Positions 46,685 to 56,189 of a DNA stretch of 64,000 bases are shown here, piece by piece. The stretch is from Planctomicrobium sp051465645. GTDB lineage: Bacteria; Planctomycetota; Planctomycetia; Planctomycetales; Planctomycetaceae. The stretch is from the NCBI RefSeq assembly GCF_051465645.1, contig NZ_CP195790.1:3596001-3660000 (forward strand). The letters are read 5' to 3'. Each line of letters starts with the position of its first letter. Positions within the stretch are counted from its first letter, which is position 1. The notes under the pieces were generated by a model. That model was given only the letters and a program-made list of their open reading frames with translations. It ran no database searches and was not told the DNA's origin. Made by a program: the position numbers and the translations under genes.

Positions 46685-47491
46685 TTAGCCGAAGTATTCA
46701 ACCGCATTTCGGAAGAGCTGGAAACCGGCTCCTTCGCCACGCATTCCACGACGTGTCCACTGTGGATGCTGAGTTGCGAACAGGAATCGTTCTGGATGCG
46801 GCATCAGCCCGAGAACACGACCAGTCGAGTCCCCGATCCCTGCGATGTTGGCAACCGAACCGTTTGGATTGACCGGAAACGGCAGCATCTCGTCTGTCGC
46901 CACAGGATTCTCTTCTGACACATACTGCAACGCGATTTGACCGTTGTTGCGCCATTCTTCCAGTACCGACGGATCACGCACAACAATACGACCTTCGCCA
47001 TGTGCAATCGGGCAGGGGAGAGTATCGATCCCTTTCAGGAAGACGTTTTTCGTTGAAGCGACTTTCAGGTTGACCCACAGGTCGGTGTATCGGCCGTTTT
47101 CATTCCAGGTCAGAGTCGCTGGAGGTTCGACGTCGTTCACAGTCGACCAGCCTGCAGCTCCGCCAGGCAGGACCCCTGCTTTCAACAGAACCTGAAAGCC
47201 GTTACAGATCCCCAGTGTCAGGGTGTCACGGTGCAGGAACTCGCCCATAGCACCTGCGAGTCGCTGACGAATTTCAGCTGCGAAAACCACACCGGATCCA
47301 ACGTCATCGCCGTAACTGAATCCACCCGGGATACAGACGATCTGATATTGAGCCAGAAGTTCAGGCTGTTCGAGCAAACGAAAGAGGTGAACTCGCTCCG
47401 CCTGCGCACCCGACTGTTCAAAAGCATACGCGGTTTCGACGTCGCAATTCGTCCCTGGGGCACGGAGCACGCAAACACGGGGGCTGGCCAT
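46685..47491 (-). CDS. purQ: phosphoribosylformylglycinamidine synthase subunit I (PurQ)
   Basis: Glutamine amidotransferase subunit of the FGAM synthase complex in purine synthesis. About 268 aa. The fold shows PRVCVLRAPGTNCD at the start, VCIPGGFSYGDDVGSG, the nucleophile LGICNGFQVL (C96) and the catalytic GLMPHPER near the end. Somewhat longer than the usual ~225 aa PurQ. The open frame reaches 47566, but the ATG at 47491 starts the first beta strand. No purL or purS lies in the window. Confidence 0.93.
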   Translation of the reverse strand: MASPRVCVLRAPGTNCDVETAYAFEQSGAQAERVHLFRLLEQPELLAQYQIVCIPGGFSYGDDVGSGVVFAAEIRQRLAGAMGEFLHRDTLTLGICNGFQVLLKAGVLPGGAAGWSTVNDVEPPATLTWNENGRYTDLWVNLKVASTKNVFLKGIDTLPCPIAHGEGRIVVRDPSVLEEWRNNGQIALQYVSEENPVATDEMLPFPVNPNGSVANIAGIGDSTGRVLGLMPHPERFLFATQHPQWTRRGMRGEGAGFQLFRNAVEYFG

Positions 47492-47792
47492 CTCGAAATC
47501 AATCCTCAGTGGGGCACAACTCAAATTCAGTGAGCGAGTTTCCGACCTGCAGCAGGTCAAACTCACAGCTCATTGAATCACATTGGGTAGGGCCTGTTGT
47601 TGCAGGCGAAACCGCCATTCTAGAGCGATTTCGAAAATGATGAAATGTCCTCGACATGCATGCGACCGCTTTTCTCCCATTGAGAACAGGAACTCGCAGT
47701 CACCAGACGCTTCTTTTCCGAGGTTTCACGGGAAGCACCACAGCAAGCACTTATGAAATCCCCCTGAATTCCGACGCCGACTCACAGGTATC
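47492..47792. other. intergenic region
   Basis: About 300 bp between the start of purQ and the end of the upstream minus-strand TPR gene. Only short unsupported frames are present. Confidence 0.35.
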
Positions 47793-49133
47793 TTATTTGA
47801 GCGGCGGCAGGCTCGGACCAGTTTCTCCATTTTCCGGAACAGTCAATGGGGAAAACGGTTGCGCTGGCGTCGGGGCAACTTCCACAGGAGCTTTGTTTGC
47901 CGGAGTCGGGACATTTGGCAAGACAGGTGCTGGAGGAATTGCCAACGGGTTATGTGGGGCAGCTGGTTTTGGAACGGCTGCCGGAGTTGGTGTCGCAGCA
48001 GGTGTCGGGACCAATGGCGAAAATGGTTTCGGACCAGCGGCCGGTTTGGCAGGTGCCGCGACAGGCATCCCCTGACCTGCAGCTGGCTTTGGAATCGGCA
48101 CGCTTCGCTGCACCGTGAACGCCATCAAATGCTGCTGCTTCCCGGCAATCAGCATTGCCGTTTCGAGAAACGTCTTCGAGTTCGGATTGCCGTCCAGATA
48201 CAACAACGCCCCCATCAGGAACAGCCGATTCGGATCGCGCGCATCCTGCATCACCCATTCTGATACCCGATCCATCAGCCTGGTCTTTTCCAATGTATTT
48301 CCGACGCCGTAAAGATCTTCAAGGCTGTCGGCGATCTGTGGAAAACCGGGATCAATCATTGTTGCCAGTTTCAACTGATCAACGGCTTCCGGAAAGCGGC
48401 TGCGTGCCGCAAGGGTCACCGCCAGTCGATAACGTGGATCAGCGCGCTCCCGAGCCGCATCGATCGACTTTTTATACCGCTCGGATGCTGCCAGATAATT
48501 CAGCTGCTGGAGCTGCATGTCTCCTTGAGTCTGGTACTGATAGCTCGTTTCCATTCCTTTGGGCGAAGTTGGCGTCAGCCCGGCTGGTGTCGGAGCAATC
48601 GTTGGGAACGGTCCATCGAGATTTGGAGCGCCTCCCGGAATTGGGTTCGGCGCAAATTCGTTCATTGGCAACGGCTGCAGAACCGGTGGAACGGGCGGGC
48701 TGAACGGACGGCCGAAGACTCCGCCATAGTTGTAATAGCTGTTATAGCTCGCACTGCTTGGAAACGAGAACGCTGGATCATATCCCCGGTATGCAAATGG
48801 ATCGAACCCAATAAACAGCTGTGGTCCCCAGCCTCCATACCCACCGTAGCCACCATAAGGAGCAAATGGGACGAAAGGACCGGGACCAAATCCCCCGTAT
48901 CCGTACCCACCGCGGACAGCGCCGCCGGGATACCCATTCACGTACTCCATTCCTCCGCCGTTACTTCCCGGGGAAGGACGACCATATCGTCGCTGATACT
49001 GATATTCAGCCTGGGTCGGGCCGTAAGGACGCCCCGTCGGACCAATCACAGTAGGGAAGGAGCGGTTTTGAGCCAAAGCCATCGGCGCAAGCAACAGCGT
49101 TCCGAGCACAAATGAACTAAGTCGAGCAAACAT
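47793..49133 (-). CDS. secreted Gly/Tyr-rich protein with TPR-like domain
   Basis: 446 aa. Signal peptide to about residue 21 (LAPMALA then Q). Residues about 45-150 are rich in Gly, Tyr and Pro (YGGYGGYGG-type runs). Residues about 190-340 form a TPR-like helical domain with LQQLNYLAASERYKKSI and ADPRYRLAVTLA. The remainder is a Pro/Ala/Val repeat-rich tail. GGAGG precedes the ATG. It looks like an envelope structural or assembly protein; no family function is recognised. Confidence 0.72.
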   Translation of the reverse strand: MFARLSSFVLGTLLLAPMALAQNRSFPTVIGPTGRPYGPTQAEYQYQRRYGRPSPGSNGGGMEYVNGYPGGAVRGGYGYGGFGPGPFVPFAPYGGYGGYGGWGPQLFIGFDPFAYRGYDPAFSFPSSASYNSYYNYGGVFGRPFSPPVPPVLQPLPMNEFAPNPIPGGAPNLDGPFPTIAPTPAGLTPTSPKGMETSYQYQTQGDMQLQQLNYLAASERYKKSIDAARERADPRYRLAVTLAARSRFPEAVDQLKLATMIDPGFPQIADSLEDLYGVGNTLEKTRLMDRVSEWVMQDARDPNRLFLMGALLYLDGNPNSKTFLETAMLIAGKQQHLMAFTVQRSVPIPKPAAGQGMPVAAPAKPAAGPKPFSPLVPTPAATPTPAAVPKPAAPHNPLAIPPAPVLPNVPTPANKAPVEVAPTPAQPFSPLTVPENGETGPSLPPLK

Positions 49134-49265
49134 GGGACCAGACCTCCAAAGACAATCCAGATCCTTGAATTATACCGCGCCCGAGTACAAAGAAAGCGAT
49201 TCCCACAGCTCCCGTGAAAATCAGCAAAAATAGTCGGATCCGTGTCTTGCCAGCTGACACGACGG

Positions 49266-49982
49266 TTAAGGTTCCGCTACGAATCGATATCCGGTCCCCC
49301 GAACCGACAGCAGATGCCGAGGATTCGTCGGGTCTTTCTCGATGTATCTGCGGAGCCGCAGCACGAAGTTGTCGATTGTACGGGAGGTAACGTCAGCCCC
49401 CTGTTCCCAGACATCGCTCAGAATTCGACTCCGCGAGAGAACCGCCCCTTCATGCTCGATAAAGTATCGCAGCAATTGCAGTTCCATCGTCGTCAGGGAA
49501 TGTTGTTCTTCGCCCTGAGTCACTTCAAACGTCCGGAAGTTGACGCTGACATCACCAAACTCGAAGTCGTCTCGCTGGCTTGATCGGAAGACCTGTTCCA
49601 TCTGTCGCTGACGCTTGAGCAGGTTACGAACGCGACTCAACAGTTCCGGCAGCGCGAAGGGCTTGGTCATGTATTGATCAGTGCCACAATCAAACGCATG
49701 CGACTTATCTTCACTGAGAGTTCTGGCACTCAGGACGAGAATGGGAACTCGAATGTCTCGATCCCGAATCGCGCGGCAGATTTCATAGCCGCTCATCCCC
49801 GGCAACATCAAATCCAGAACAACGAGATCAACCTCTTGAGGATGCTCGTCCAGATAAGCCAGTGACGAAGGCCCATCACTGCAGACAACCGGATAGTAGC
49901 CCTCGGCCTCAAAGTTGAAACGGAGACCGTTGGCGATCGCCTCTTCGTCTTCGACAATCAGGATTCTGGCCGAGCCATTCAT
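49266..49982 (-). CDS. OmpR/PhoB-family response regulator
   Basis: About 238 aa. Receiver domain with acidic pocket VEDEE, phosphoacceptor D57 in VVLDLMLPGMSG, and the switch Lys in YMTKPF. The C-terminal winged helix follows (TTMELQLLRYFIEHEGAVLSR, here as TMELQLLRYFIEH, then RTIDNFVLRLRRYIE and VRGTGYRF). No histidine kinase is adjacent, so its partner is elsewhere. The ATG at 49982 begins just before the first strand; a TTG at 49997 is an alternative. Confidence 0.93.
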   Translation of the reverse strand: MNGSARILIVEDEEAIANGLRFNFEAEGYYPVVCSDGPSSLAYLDEHPQEVDLVVLDLMLPGMSGYEICRAIRDRDIRVPILVLSARTLSEDKSHAFDCGTDQYMTKPFALPELLSRVRNLLKRQRQMEQVFRSSQRDDFEFGDVSVNFRTFEVTQGEEQHSLTTMELQLLRYFIEHEGAVLSRSRILSDVWEQGADVTSRTIDNFVLRLRRYIEKDPTNPRHLLSVRGTGYRFVAEP

Positions 49983-50811
49983 ATGAGATACCGTCAATCA
50001 GGTGCACAAGTCAGATTTATTGTACCGAAACTCCGTTGATGTTCAGGTGTCTTCTTCAAGGAAATTCATCGATTCGAGTCTGAATCCAAACCGCGCCTGC
50101 CCACGTTCGCACAAGCCTGCAAGCGGAGGGCGGTGCCGGACTCCAAATCCCGTCATTGACCGACCGTGAGACGACTGCCGCGCGACGAGATGAGAAGCCA
50201 ATACGGTCCAGCGACATGTCAGAACGGACTCGTTCCTGTCTCACAAATTCCTGTCTCGCACAGAATATCCATCGATCACGACCGGATGGATCAAAGCAGT
50301 GTTCGAAACAGTGAACGCCAGCCAATGTGCTTCACCGAGTCCAACTCCGCTTCATCGTCGAGCAAATTGCCGATCTGCTCGATCATCACCAGCAAATTAT
50401 CCCCTCAACCGTACACGATCCTTCGATCTTGACCCGATTTCCGAGCGTGTTCCAACAATGCGACATCGCGTTCACAAAACGAAACGCCAGCAAACTGCGG
50501 CCGCTTGAACTTCAACAGAAAAAAGTTCCCAACCGGTTACAGCGAATTGGTTTCGAATTCTCTTTCCGCTTTTCACAACAATTCCGGCCCCGGGTTTGCA
50601 TGAGATCTCTCTGTGAGAAAACAGCGAGATAGCAGGAACCGCAGCACCCGCAAGATCGACATGGACGGCAGGGAAGCAAGCAAGGTAGACCGGGTACCTT
50701 CTCAAAGCGTTTGCTCGAACCGGAGGAGTCACGCCAAGGAAAATGTCTTGTTACAGGGACAGCAGGCAACCACACACAGCCGATCTCTCGATGATCTTTT
50801 GGACTGAAACA
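49983..50811. other. long intergenic region
   Basis: About 830 bp. Several open frames of 60-110 codons overlap here on both strands, but none has a ribosome site plus family features. It should contain the promoter of the response regulator and of the small membrane protein. I see no RNA gene. Confidence 0.45.
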
Positions 50812-51000
50812 ATGGCCGGACAAACATTCAACGATTCAGGAATCGATAAAAGCATTGGCTTTCTACTGATCGGGGTCATCGTCCTGGCGTTCGTCATTCT
50901 GATGATCGTCGGCATGGACGGTGTCGAAAAGAATGCCAAGCAGGCATCAGAAAGCGTTCCCGTCGCTCCCAAAACAGAAGTCGTCGACTTCGCGACTTGA
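50812..51000 (+). CDS. small single-span membrane protein, 62 aa
   Basis: 62 aa starting at an ATG preceded by GGA at suitable spacing. One hydrophobic helix (FLLIGVIVLAFVILMIVGM, about residues 18-36) is followed by a charged tail with GVEKNAKQASES. A short terminator hairpin immediately follows, supporting it as a real transcription unit. Function unknown; it converges on the DUF4175 gene. Confidence 0.6.
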   Translation: MAGQTFNDSGIDKSIGFLLIGVIVLAFVILMIVGMDGVEKNAKQASESVPVAPKTEVVDFAT

Positions 51001-51013
51001 GGTAGCTGTGCGG

Positions 51014-51035
51014 AAAGGCTACTTCGAGCCTTTTT
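51014..51035 (+). terminator. terminator after the small membrane protein
   Basis: AAAGGCT and AGCCTTT form a 7-bp stem with a 6-nt loop, then T residues. It overlaps the end of the converging DUF4175 gene. Confidence 0.6.
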
Positions 51036-54000
51036 CCGTCTCGAGTTCCGGTGCACGTGTCTTCGAGATGTCTTCAAAGTAACGACGAATCAATCCACGA
51101 TAAGTCGGGTCGCGCGGACGCAGTGAAGACTCAATCATTTCTGTCTGCAATTTGCCAGGTAGCTTCCCCCAATTGCGACCAGTCGCATTCCCGACAGACT
51201 TCTCCAGCATCTGCAAATGCGCCTGTCCATTGAAGGCACTGCTGCTGGCGTCATTACTGGTCGATTGCTGCGATTCTTTTCCGTTCTGCTGTGGCTCCTG
51301 CTGTTCGCCTTTGCTCTGGTTAGCAGAAATCCCCATCTGATGGGCTGCCCGCCTCAATCCCTGAGCCGCTTCCCGGAGTGTTGTTGAAGTCGCTTCTCCC
51401 CGAGACTTCTCGGAGCCTTGCTGCTGCCCCGAGGAGGATTGCCCTTCTGCCTGAGATTGCGACTGGGCAGCCATCGACTCCTGCCCCTTTCCAGAAGCCG
51501 AGTTCTTTCCCTGTCCGTTCTGCTGCTCTTGAGACTCTGACTTCTGATCACCTTGCCCTGGTTTACCTGGCTGCTGATCCTGACCGTCTGACTGGTCGCG
51601 ATCTCCTTTTCCCTCTTTCGATGGCATCGATCGAATCTCTGGATTCTGGTTCGATTCGTCTGTCCCTGGCATCTGCAGGGAGAGTTCTTTCAACTGCGAA
51701 AGAAGTTCCCCTGCGTCATTCAACTGCTGTGAAGACTCGGCAACCTGAACACCGACTTCCCCGGGAATATTCGTCGCCGGTGGACGCTTTGGATTTGCTC
51801 CGCTCGACGCCTGACGTGCGAGTTGCCCCGCCTGACGTAAAGGCTCCGCAGACTGATCAATCGACTTCGCGGCGTCATCCAGATTTGCACTCTCAGACTG
51901 TGCAACGGACTGCTTCAGAGCCTCGGCCGCTTTGCCAGCCTGCTCGCCTGCCTGTGCCGACAACTTTGACTGCTCTGGGCGATGAATTCGTTCGAGATTC
52001 AGATTCTGAGCCCGCTGTTCGAGTTCCTTCGACAACGCTTCCGTCTCAGCCTCATAGGCCATCTGCAGTTCCTGACGGAATTCACTTTTCCCGGTTGGAG
52101 ACTCCGCCAGCGTTTTCATCCTGTCAGCAAGTTCACGCTGCGCCTCAGCCGCTTCGTCTGCCTGCTGCATCAATCGTTCAGGAATACGTCGTTCAGTCTG
52201 GTTGCGAAGTGCGTCGGCAAGTTTCTGAGCATTCTCAGCGGCTCGATTCGCTGTCTCTGCGGCCTTATTGAAATTCAACTGATGCAGTGACTCTGTCGTC
52301 TGCTTGGCGGAATCAGGGAAGTCTGTCAGGCCCTTATGTAACGCAGGATCTTTCAACCCCAACTGACGAACAGAACTCGTCAGGCGACGCCCACGCTGCA
52401 TCAGTTCTTTCTGGTCTCCCAGTGCCTGAATCGAAGGAGGAGCCTTTGTTTCCGCCGCGTCTTTTGCAGAGTTTGCATCTTCAGCAGGACTCGTTGCAGG
52501 AGCAGGCTGAGCAGCATTGCCTGAAGCCTTCTCAGCCATCGGCGCTGGTGCCTGTGGGTCGGACTTCTCGGCTGACTCGGAGTCTGATTTCGACTTCTCT
52601 TCCGCTTCCTTCCGCTTTCGAGTCGCTTCATTTCGGGTCGCACTTGCCATCGTCGTTTGCTGACGGGCCAGCAATTCCGACTGATCGGCCAATGCACTTA
52701 ACCGGTGGTGCAGGACTTCGCGCGCCTTGTCCATCAGATCAGGATGCTTTTCCAGAAGCACATCCAGATCGTCTTCAATCTGCCGATGTCGAGCGATCAT
52801 CTGATGATGATCCTGTTGCCATTGCTGACGAGCCAATGCACTGGTCTGATTCAGGGTCTGTCGAACTGCCAGCCCGTCAACATCTCCAGCCAGTTTTTCT
52901 GTCTGATCCGCGATACGATTCAGTTCCAGAAGATCCCGCTGTAATTGGGATAGTTCTTCGAAATCATTCTGGAGTGTGTCGAGATCTTTCCCTGCCTTCT
53001 GAAGTGCATTCGCCGCTTCAGAGAACTGCTGTTGTTTCTCACCAGCCGATGCAGCCTTCTGAGCTTTCTCTGCTTTGTCCGCGGCTTGCGCCAGAGACTG
53101 CTCGGAAATCTCCTGAGCTTTTTGAGCAAGGTGTTCAAACACCGGTTGTTGCTCCATCACTGCCGCCAGCTTCTGCAACTGCTCGTTCAAAGAACGCAAT
53201 TCTTCCGCGAGGTTTTCCGCTTCTGCACTGGAATTTGCTTCCTGCTCGTTTGCTTTCTCTTGCTGAGCCTGATTCTGAAGTTTCCTGGCCGCCTGACGCT
53301 GCTTTTCGATGTTGGCAGTAAGTTGGTTCAGTGCCTGATTGGTGCGATTCTGCAGGTCTTCCAATGTCTGGTCGCCTTGCGATTTCGCATCAACTTTAAT
53401 CTGCAACTGTCGTGTCTCTGACCACGTTTCATTCGGGCCAGGCACCGGTCGATTATCCAACGCCCGAGCACGCACAGTCACCTGCGTTCCTGCTGGCAAT
53501 GCGTGTTTTGAAAGGTCGACCACAAACTGATACTGAGTCGCCAGTGGCTTCAGTTCGTCTGCCGGGATCGCGATTACCTGCGATTCTTTGATGCTGTTTC
53601 TGGTCCATTCATAATGCAGCTCCATCGCGGTCAAACCATACTCGTCGGTTGCCTCGACAGGAAATCGCAGCAGATCGTAGGTTCGAGCTTCCGGGTTCTG
53701 TTCCCGATCAGTGAACCGAATCGTTGGCGGTGCATCTGGCTGAATTGTCAGGCGACGGATTGTTTCTTCACGAGCATTGAGGTCGTACTGATCTCGGAGA
53801 CGCACCGCGAATCGACCAGAAGGCCCAGAGAGTGCTGCCGTCAACTTGCAAGTCGCCCCCAGCCCATCCGGATTCAGAGTCAGTTCCGTACGATGCCTGA
53901 CCGGCAACCCCTGAACCGACTCATCGATTCGAACCGCTTCTCCCCCTGTGGCTCCACTGCCATCCAGCCAGAGGATCTCTGCGGAATTAATTGACTTATC

Positions 54001-55005
54001 AAATGTCAGTTGCATCTCCAGAACGCTTTGCTCGATCGTGAGAATTTCCCCTAAGAGTGGGTCATGATGCTCAGCCGGGTTGCCGGTATATCCAGGCGGG
54101 ACGACATCGACAACAAAGTTCTTCACATCTGGACGATCGACAACATCGATGCGATACAGGCGTGAGCGTGAATGGTCGGCGGACAGCTGAAATTCAAAGC
54201 CTGCCACCACACTTGGCAGTTGGGCGACATACCCTTTCTTCTCATCGCTCCAGTCCATCACCCGAGATTGAGTCACCTTCCCGTGTTCGATCCAATCCAG
54301 CTGAATCGACAGCGGTAATTCTCTTTCGTGGAACCGCCAGCTCGGGCGAGCCACGATTGAAATATCGTCTCCACGCCCGACCGTCCGATGCGGTTCATCC
54401 ACTTCAAGAATCAGATTCTGGAGGCGTTCGTAATTTCCCCACGGATTCAAAAAACGGGTTAATAACGTGGCGTACGCATTTGTCGCAAAGACAAACGGGA
54501 CGAGCAGAACCAGAAAGGTCACTGCGCCGATCCAGCAACGTCGAACGGCTCTCTGGGTTGGAATGACGTCAGAGAAGTCCGTCTTTGCGGCGAAATCGAT
54601 CGTCTGCTGCAACAGCATCTGTTGCATGAATGCCGACCCTCGATCCCGTTCATCAATAGGGGCGGCCACCAGTTCGACTGTCGACAACAAACGTTCACGC
54701 AATTCCGGGTGAGCGATTTCAACAACCGCAGCCAGTTCCGTCTTTCGATACTGCTTCAGGAAAGGGAGGACAATCTTCCAGACGACCAGCAGGAGCACCA
54801 CAATCGGCACCACAAACAGCATGGCCACACGGACTGGCACCGGGAGTTCGAAAAAGAAGTCAATTAGCAGCCCGCAGCCTGTCAGCAACGAGGCCACAAA
54901 GAGCGTCAGACCGAGCCCATCAGCAACAGAAACCCCCAGCACCCGATTTCGGACGCGTTGCAATTGTTCCTGCAAGAGTTGGGGCAGGCGACCTTCAGGC
55001 GGCAT
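51019..55005 (-). CDS. DUF4175-like giant membrane-anchored coiled-coil protein
   Basis: 1328 aa. The N-terminus has two or three hydrophobic helices (about 20-80, and another near 165-185 in VTFLVLLVPFVFA), then a large beta-rich extracytoplasmic region (about 200-560). A very long coiled coil rich in Gln/Ala/Glu follows to about residue 1150, and the last 180 residues are low-complexity Gln/Ser/Gly. This is the layout of DUF4175 proteins found in planctomycetes and some Bacteroidetes; function is unknown. It is transcribed alone. Confidence 0.8.
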   Translation of the reverse strand: MPPEGRLPQLLQEQLQRVRNRVLGVSVADGLGLTLFVASLLTGCGLLIDFFFELPVPVRVAMLFVVPIVVLLLVVWKIVLPFLKQYRKTELAAVVEIAHPELRERLLSTVELVAAPIDERDRGSAFMQQMLLQQTIDFAAKTDFSDVIPTQRAVRRCWIGAVTFLVLLVPFVFATNAYATLLTRFLNPWGNYERLQNLILEVDEPHRTVGRGDDISIVARPSWRFHERELPLSIQLDWIEHGKVTQSRVMDWSDEKKGYVAQLPSVVAGFEFQLSADHSRSRLYRIDVVDRPDVKNFVVDVVPPGYTGNPAEHHDPLLGEILTIEQSVLEMQLTFDKSINSAEILWLDGSGATGGEAVRIDESVQGLPVRHRTELTLNPDGLGATCKLTAALSGPSGRFAVRLRDQYDLNAREETIRRLTIQPDAPPTIRFTDREQNPEARTYDLLRFPVEATDEYGLTAMELHYEWTRNSIKESQVIAIPADELKPLATQYQFVVDLSKHALPAGTQVTVRARALDNRPVPGPNETWSETRQLQIKVDAKSQGDQTLEDLQNRTNQALNQLTANIEKQRQAARKLQNQAQQEKANEQEANSSAEAENLAEELRSLNEQLQKLAAVMEQQPVFEHLAQKAQEISEQSLAQAADKAEKAQKAASAGEKQQQFSEAANALQKAGKDLDTLQNDFEELSQLQRDLLELNRIADQTEKLAGDVDGLAVRQTLNQTSALARQQWQQDHHQMIARHRQIEDDLDVLLEKHPDLMDKAREVLHHRLSALADQSELLARQQTTMASATRNEATRKRKEAEEKSKSDSESAEKSDPQAPAPMAEKASGNAAQPAPATSPAEDANSAKDAAETKAPPSIQALGDQKELMQRGRRLTSSVRQLGLKDPALHKGLTDFPDSAKQTTESLHQLNFNKAAETANRAAENAQKLADALRNQTERRIPERLMQQADEAAEAQRELADRMKTLAESPTGKSEFRQELQMAYEAETEALSKELEQRAQNLNLERIHRPEQSKLSAQAGEQAGKAAEALKQSVAQSESANLDDAAKSIDQSAEPLRQAGQLARQASSGANPKRPPATNIPGEVGVQVAESSQQLNDAGELLSQLKELSLQMPGTDESNQNPEIRSMPSKEGKGDRDQSDGQDQQPGKPGQGDQKSESQEQQNGQGKNSASGKGQESMAAQSQSQAEGQSSSGQQQGSEKSRGEATSTTLREAAQGLRRAAHQMGISANQSKGEQQEPQQNGKESQQSTSNDASSSAFNGQAHLQMLEKSVGNATGRNWGKLPGKLQTEMIESSLRPRDPTYRGLIRRYFEDISKTRAPELETEKGSK

Positions 55006-55350
55006 GACACAGTTCCCAAGAGAGTTCCGCGAGAATTCTCGACGAGGTTCAGTCTACCACCTGAGGATCAGTCACGTACAGATGAGAGCCTCATGCAGTC
55101 TCCTGAATCGATCAACATTGGGTGCAATCTGCTGACTCTAATCACTCACGATTAAGACACCTGGCTTATGAAACGTCTGCTCCCCCCCCGTTCGTTGCAA
55201 AACGAGCAGGTTCTCCGAATCGGAGTTGTCGTATCTAGCATGTGTGAACGGGATTCCTTCTAATAAATCGACTGCTGCGTTCCCATTCGAAAAATGAAAC
55301 CGGAGAAAGTTCGGTTTCGCCATCTTTCACTGCTTCCGGAAAGCCAGATC
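55006..55350. other. divergent region with C8 tract
   Basis: About 345 bp between the DUF4175 gene and the HPS-like gene. It contains a run of eight C residues at 55182-55189 and probably promoters for both directions. Confidence 0.4.
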
Positions 55351-56055
55351 ATGCGGCCGATCGTTCAGATTTCCCTCGACCTGACCAATATCGACGAAGC
55401 TCTTGAGACCGCTGCGATGGCGCTCCGAGCCGGGGTCGACTGGCTCGAAGCAGGAACACCACTCATCCTCGCTGAAGGACTGCATGGAGTGCGAGCATTA
55501 CGCAACGCATTTCCCAACACTCCGATTGTGGCCGACCTCAAGACGATGGACGGCGGCTATCTTGAAGCTGAGATGATGGCCAAAGCAGGCGCGACTCACG
55601 TCGTCGTGATGTCACAGGCACACGAGGAAACGATTCATTGTGTCGTCAAAGCCGGAGCCGACTACGGAATCAAAGTCATGGGAGACAATCTCGCCGCCCC
55701 AGACATGGTTGCTGCCGCGAAATGGCTCGAAGATCTGGGCTGTGACTTTGTCATTCATCATATCGGCTATGACGAACGACGCGGGATTGTCGCCAAAGGG
55801 GGCCGTCAACCCAGCCCGATGGACCAGTTACGAGAAGTCGTTCAGGCCGTCAGTATTCCTGTGCAGGCTGTGGGCGGATTGACACTCGAACAGGCCGTTG
55901 CCACTCCCAGTTACGGGGCTCCACTCGTCGTTCTCGGGGCACCGCTGACTGTCGATGCCGACGCATTCAAAACAGCCGACGGAGATCTCGAATCGTCTCT
56001 GCGTCTCATCTGCGAAAAGGTCCACGGTTACGGCGACGTTCCTGTTGGGCAATAA
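55351..56055 (+). CDS. HPS/OMP-decarboxylase-superfamily aldolase (3-hexulose-6-phosphate synthase-like)
   Basis: About 234 aa TIM barrel. The superfamily motif VADLKTMDGG (the D-x-K-x-x-D catalytic set) is present along with LEAGTPLI, VVVMSQAHEE, FVIHHIGYDER and VQAVGGL. It fits the 3-hexulose-6-phosphate synthase/3-keto-gulonate-6-phosphate decarboxylase group; which one cannot be told. The ATG at 55351 starts the first strand and follows GGAAAG. A Zn-ADH and a sugar isomerase follow on the same strand. Confidence 0.82.
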   Translation: MRPIVQISLDLTNIDEALETAAMALRAGVDWLEAGTPLILAEGLHGVRALRNAFPNTPIVADLKTMDGGYLEAEMMAKAGATHVVVMSQAHEETIHCVVKAGADYGIKVMGDNLAAPDMVAAAKWLEDLGCDFVIHHIGYDERRGIVAKGGRQPSPMDQLREVVQAVSIPVQAVGGLTLEQAVATPSYGAPLVVLGAPLTVDADAFKTADGDLESSLRLICEKVHGYGDVPVGQ

Positions 56056-56173
56056 GTCTTCGCTGCATTTTTTTGCACAAACACATCAAGACATAATCTC
56101 ATGAAGATTCCCTTGCGAAACGGGTTCACTCCCAAATATCGTGAGTCCATCAGCCTTGATTTCGCCCACCCAG

Positions 56174-56189
56174 AAGGAGCACTTCCATC
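56174..56189 (+). promoter_or_regulatory. AAGGAG ribosome site before an ATC codon (possible AUC start)
   Basis: AAGGAG at 56174-56179 is followed after seven bases by ATC at 56187. In this frame an upstream TGA at 56157 is followed by no ATG, GTG or TTG until the GTG at 56247, which is too late for the conserved N-terminus. Confidence 0.5.

Noticed and set aside
50299..50632. Overlapping open frames in the 830-bp gap upstream of the small membrane protein
   Set aside because: Composition is typical of chance frames; no ribosome sites or domains.
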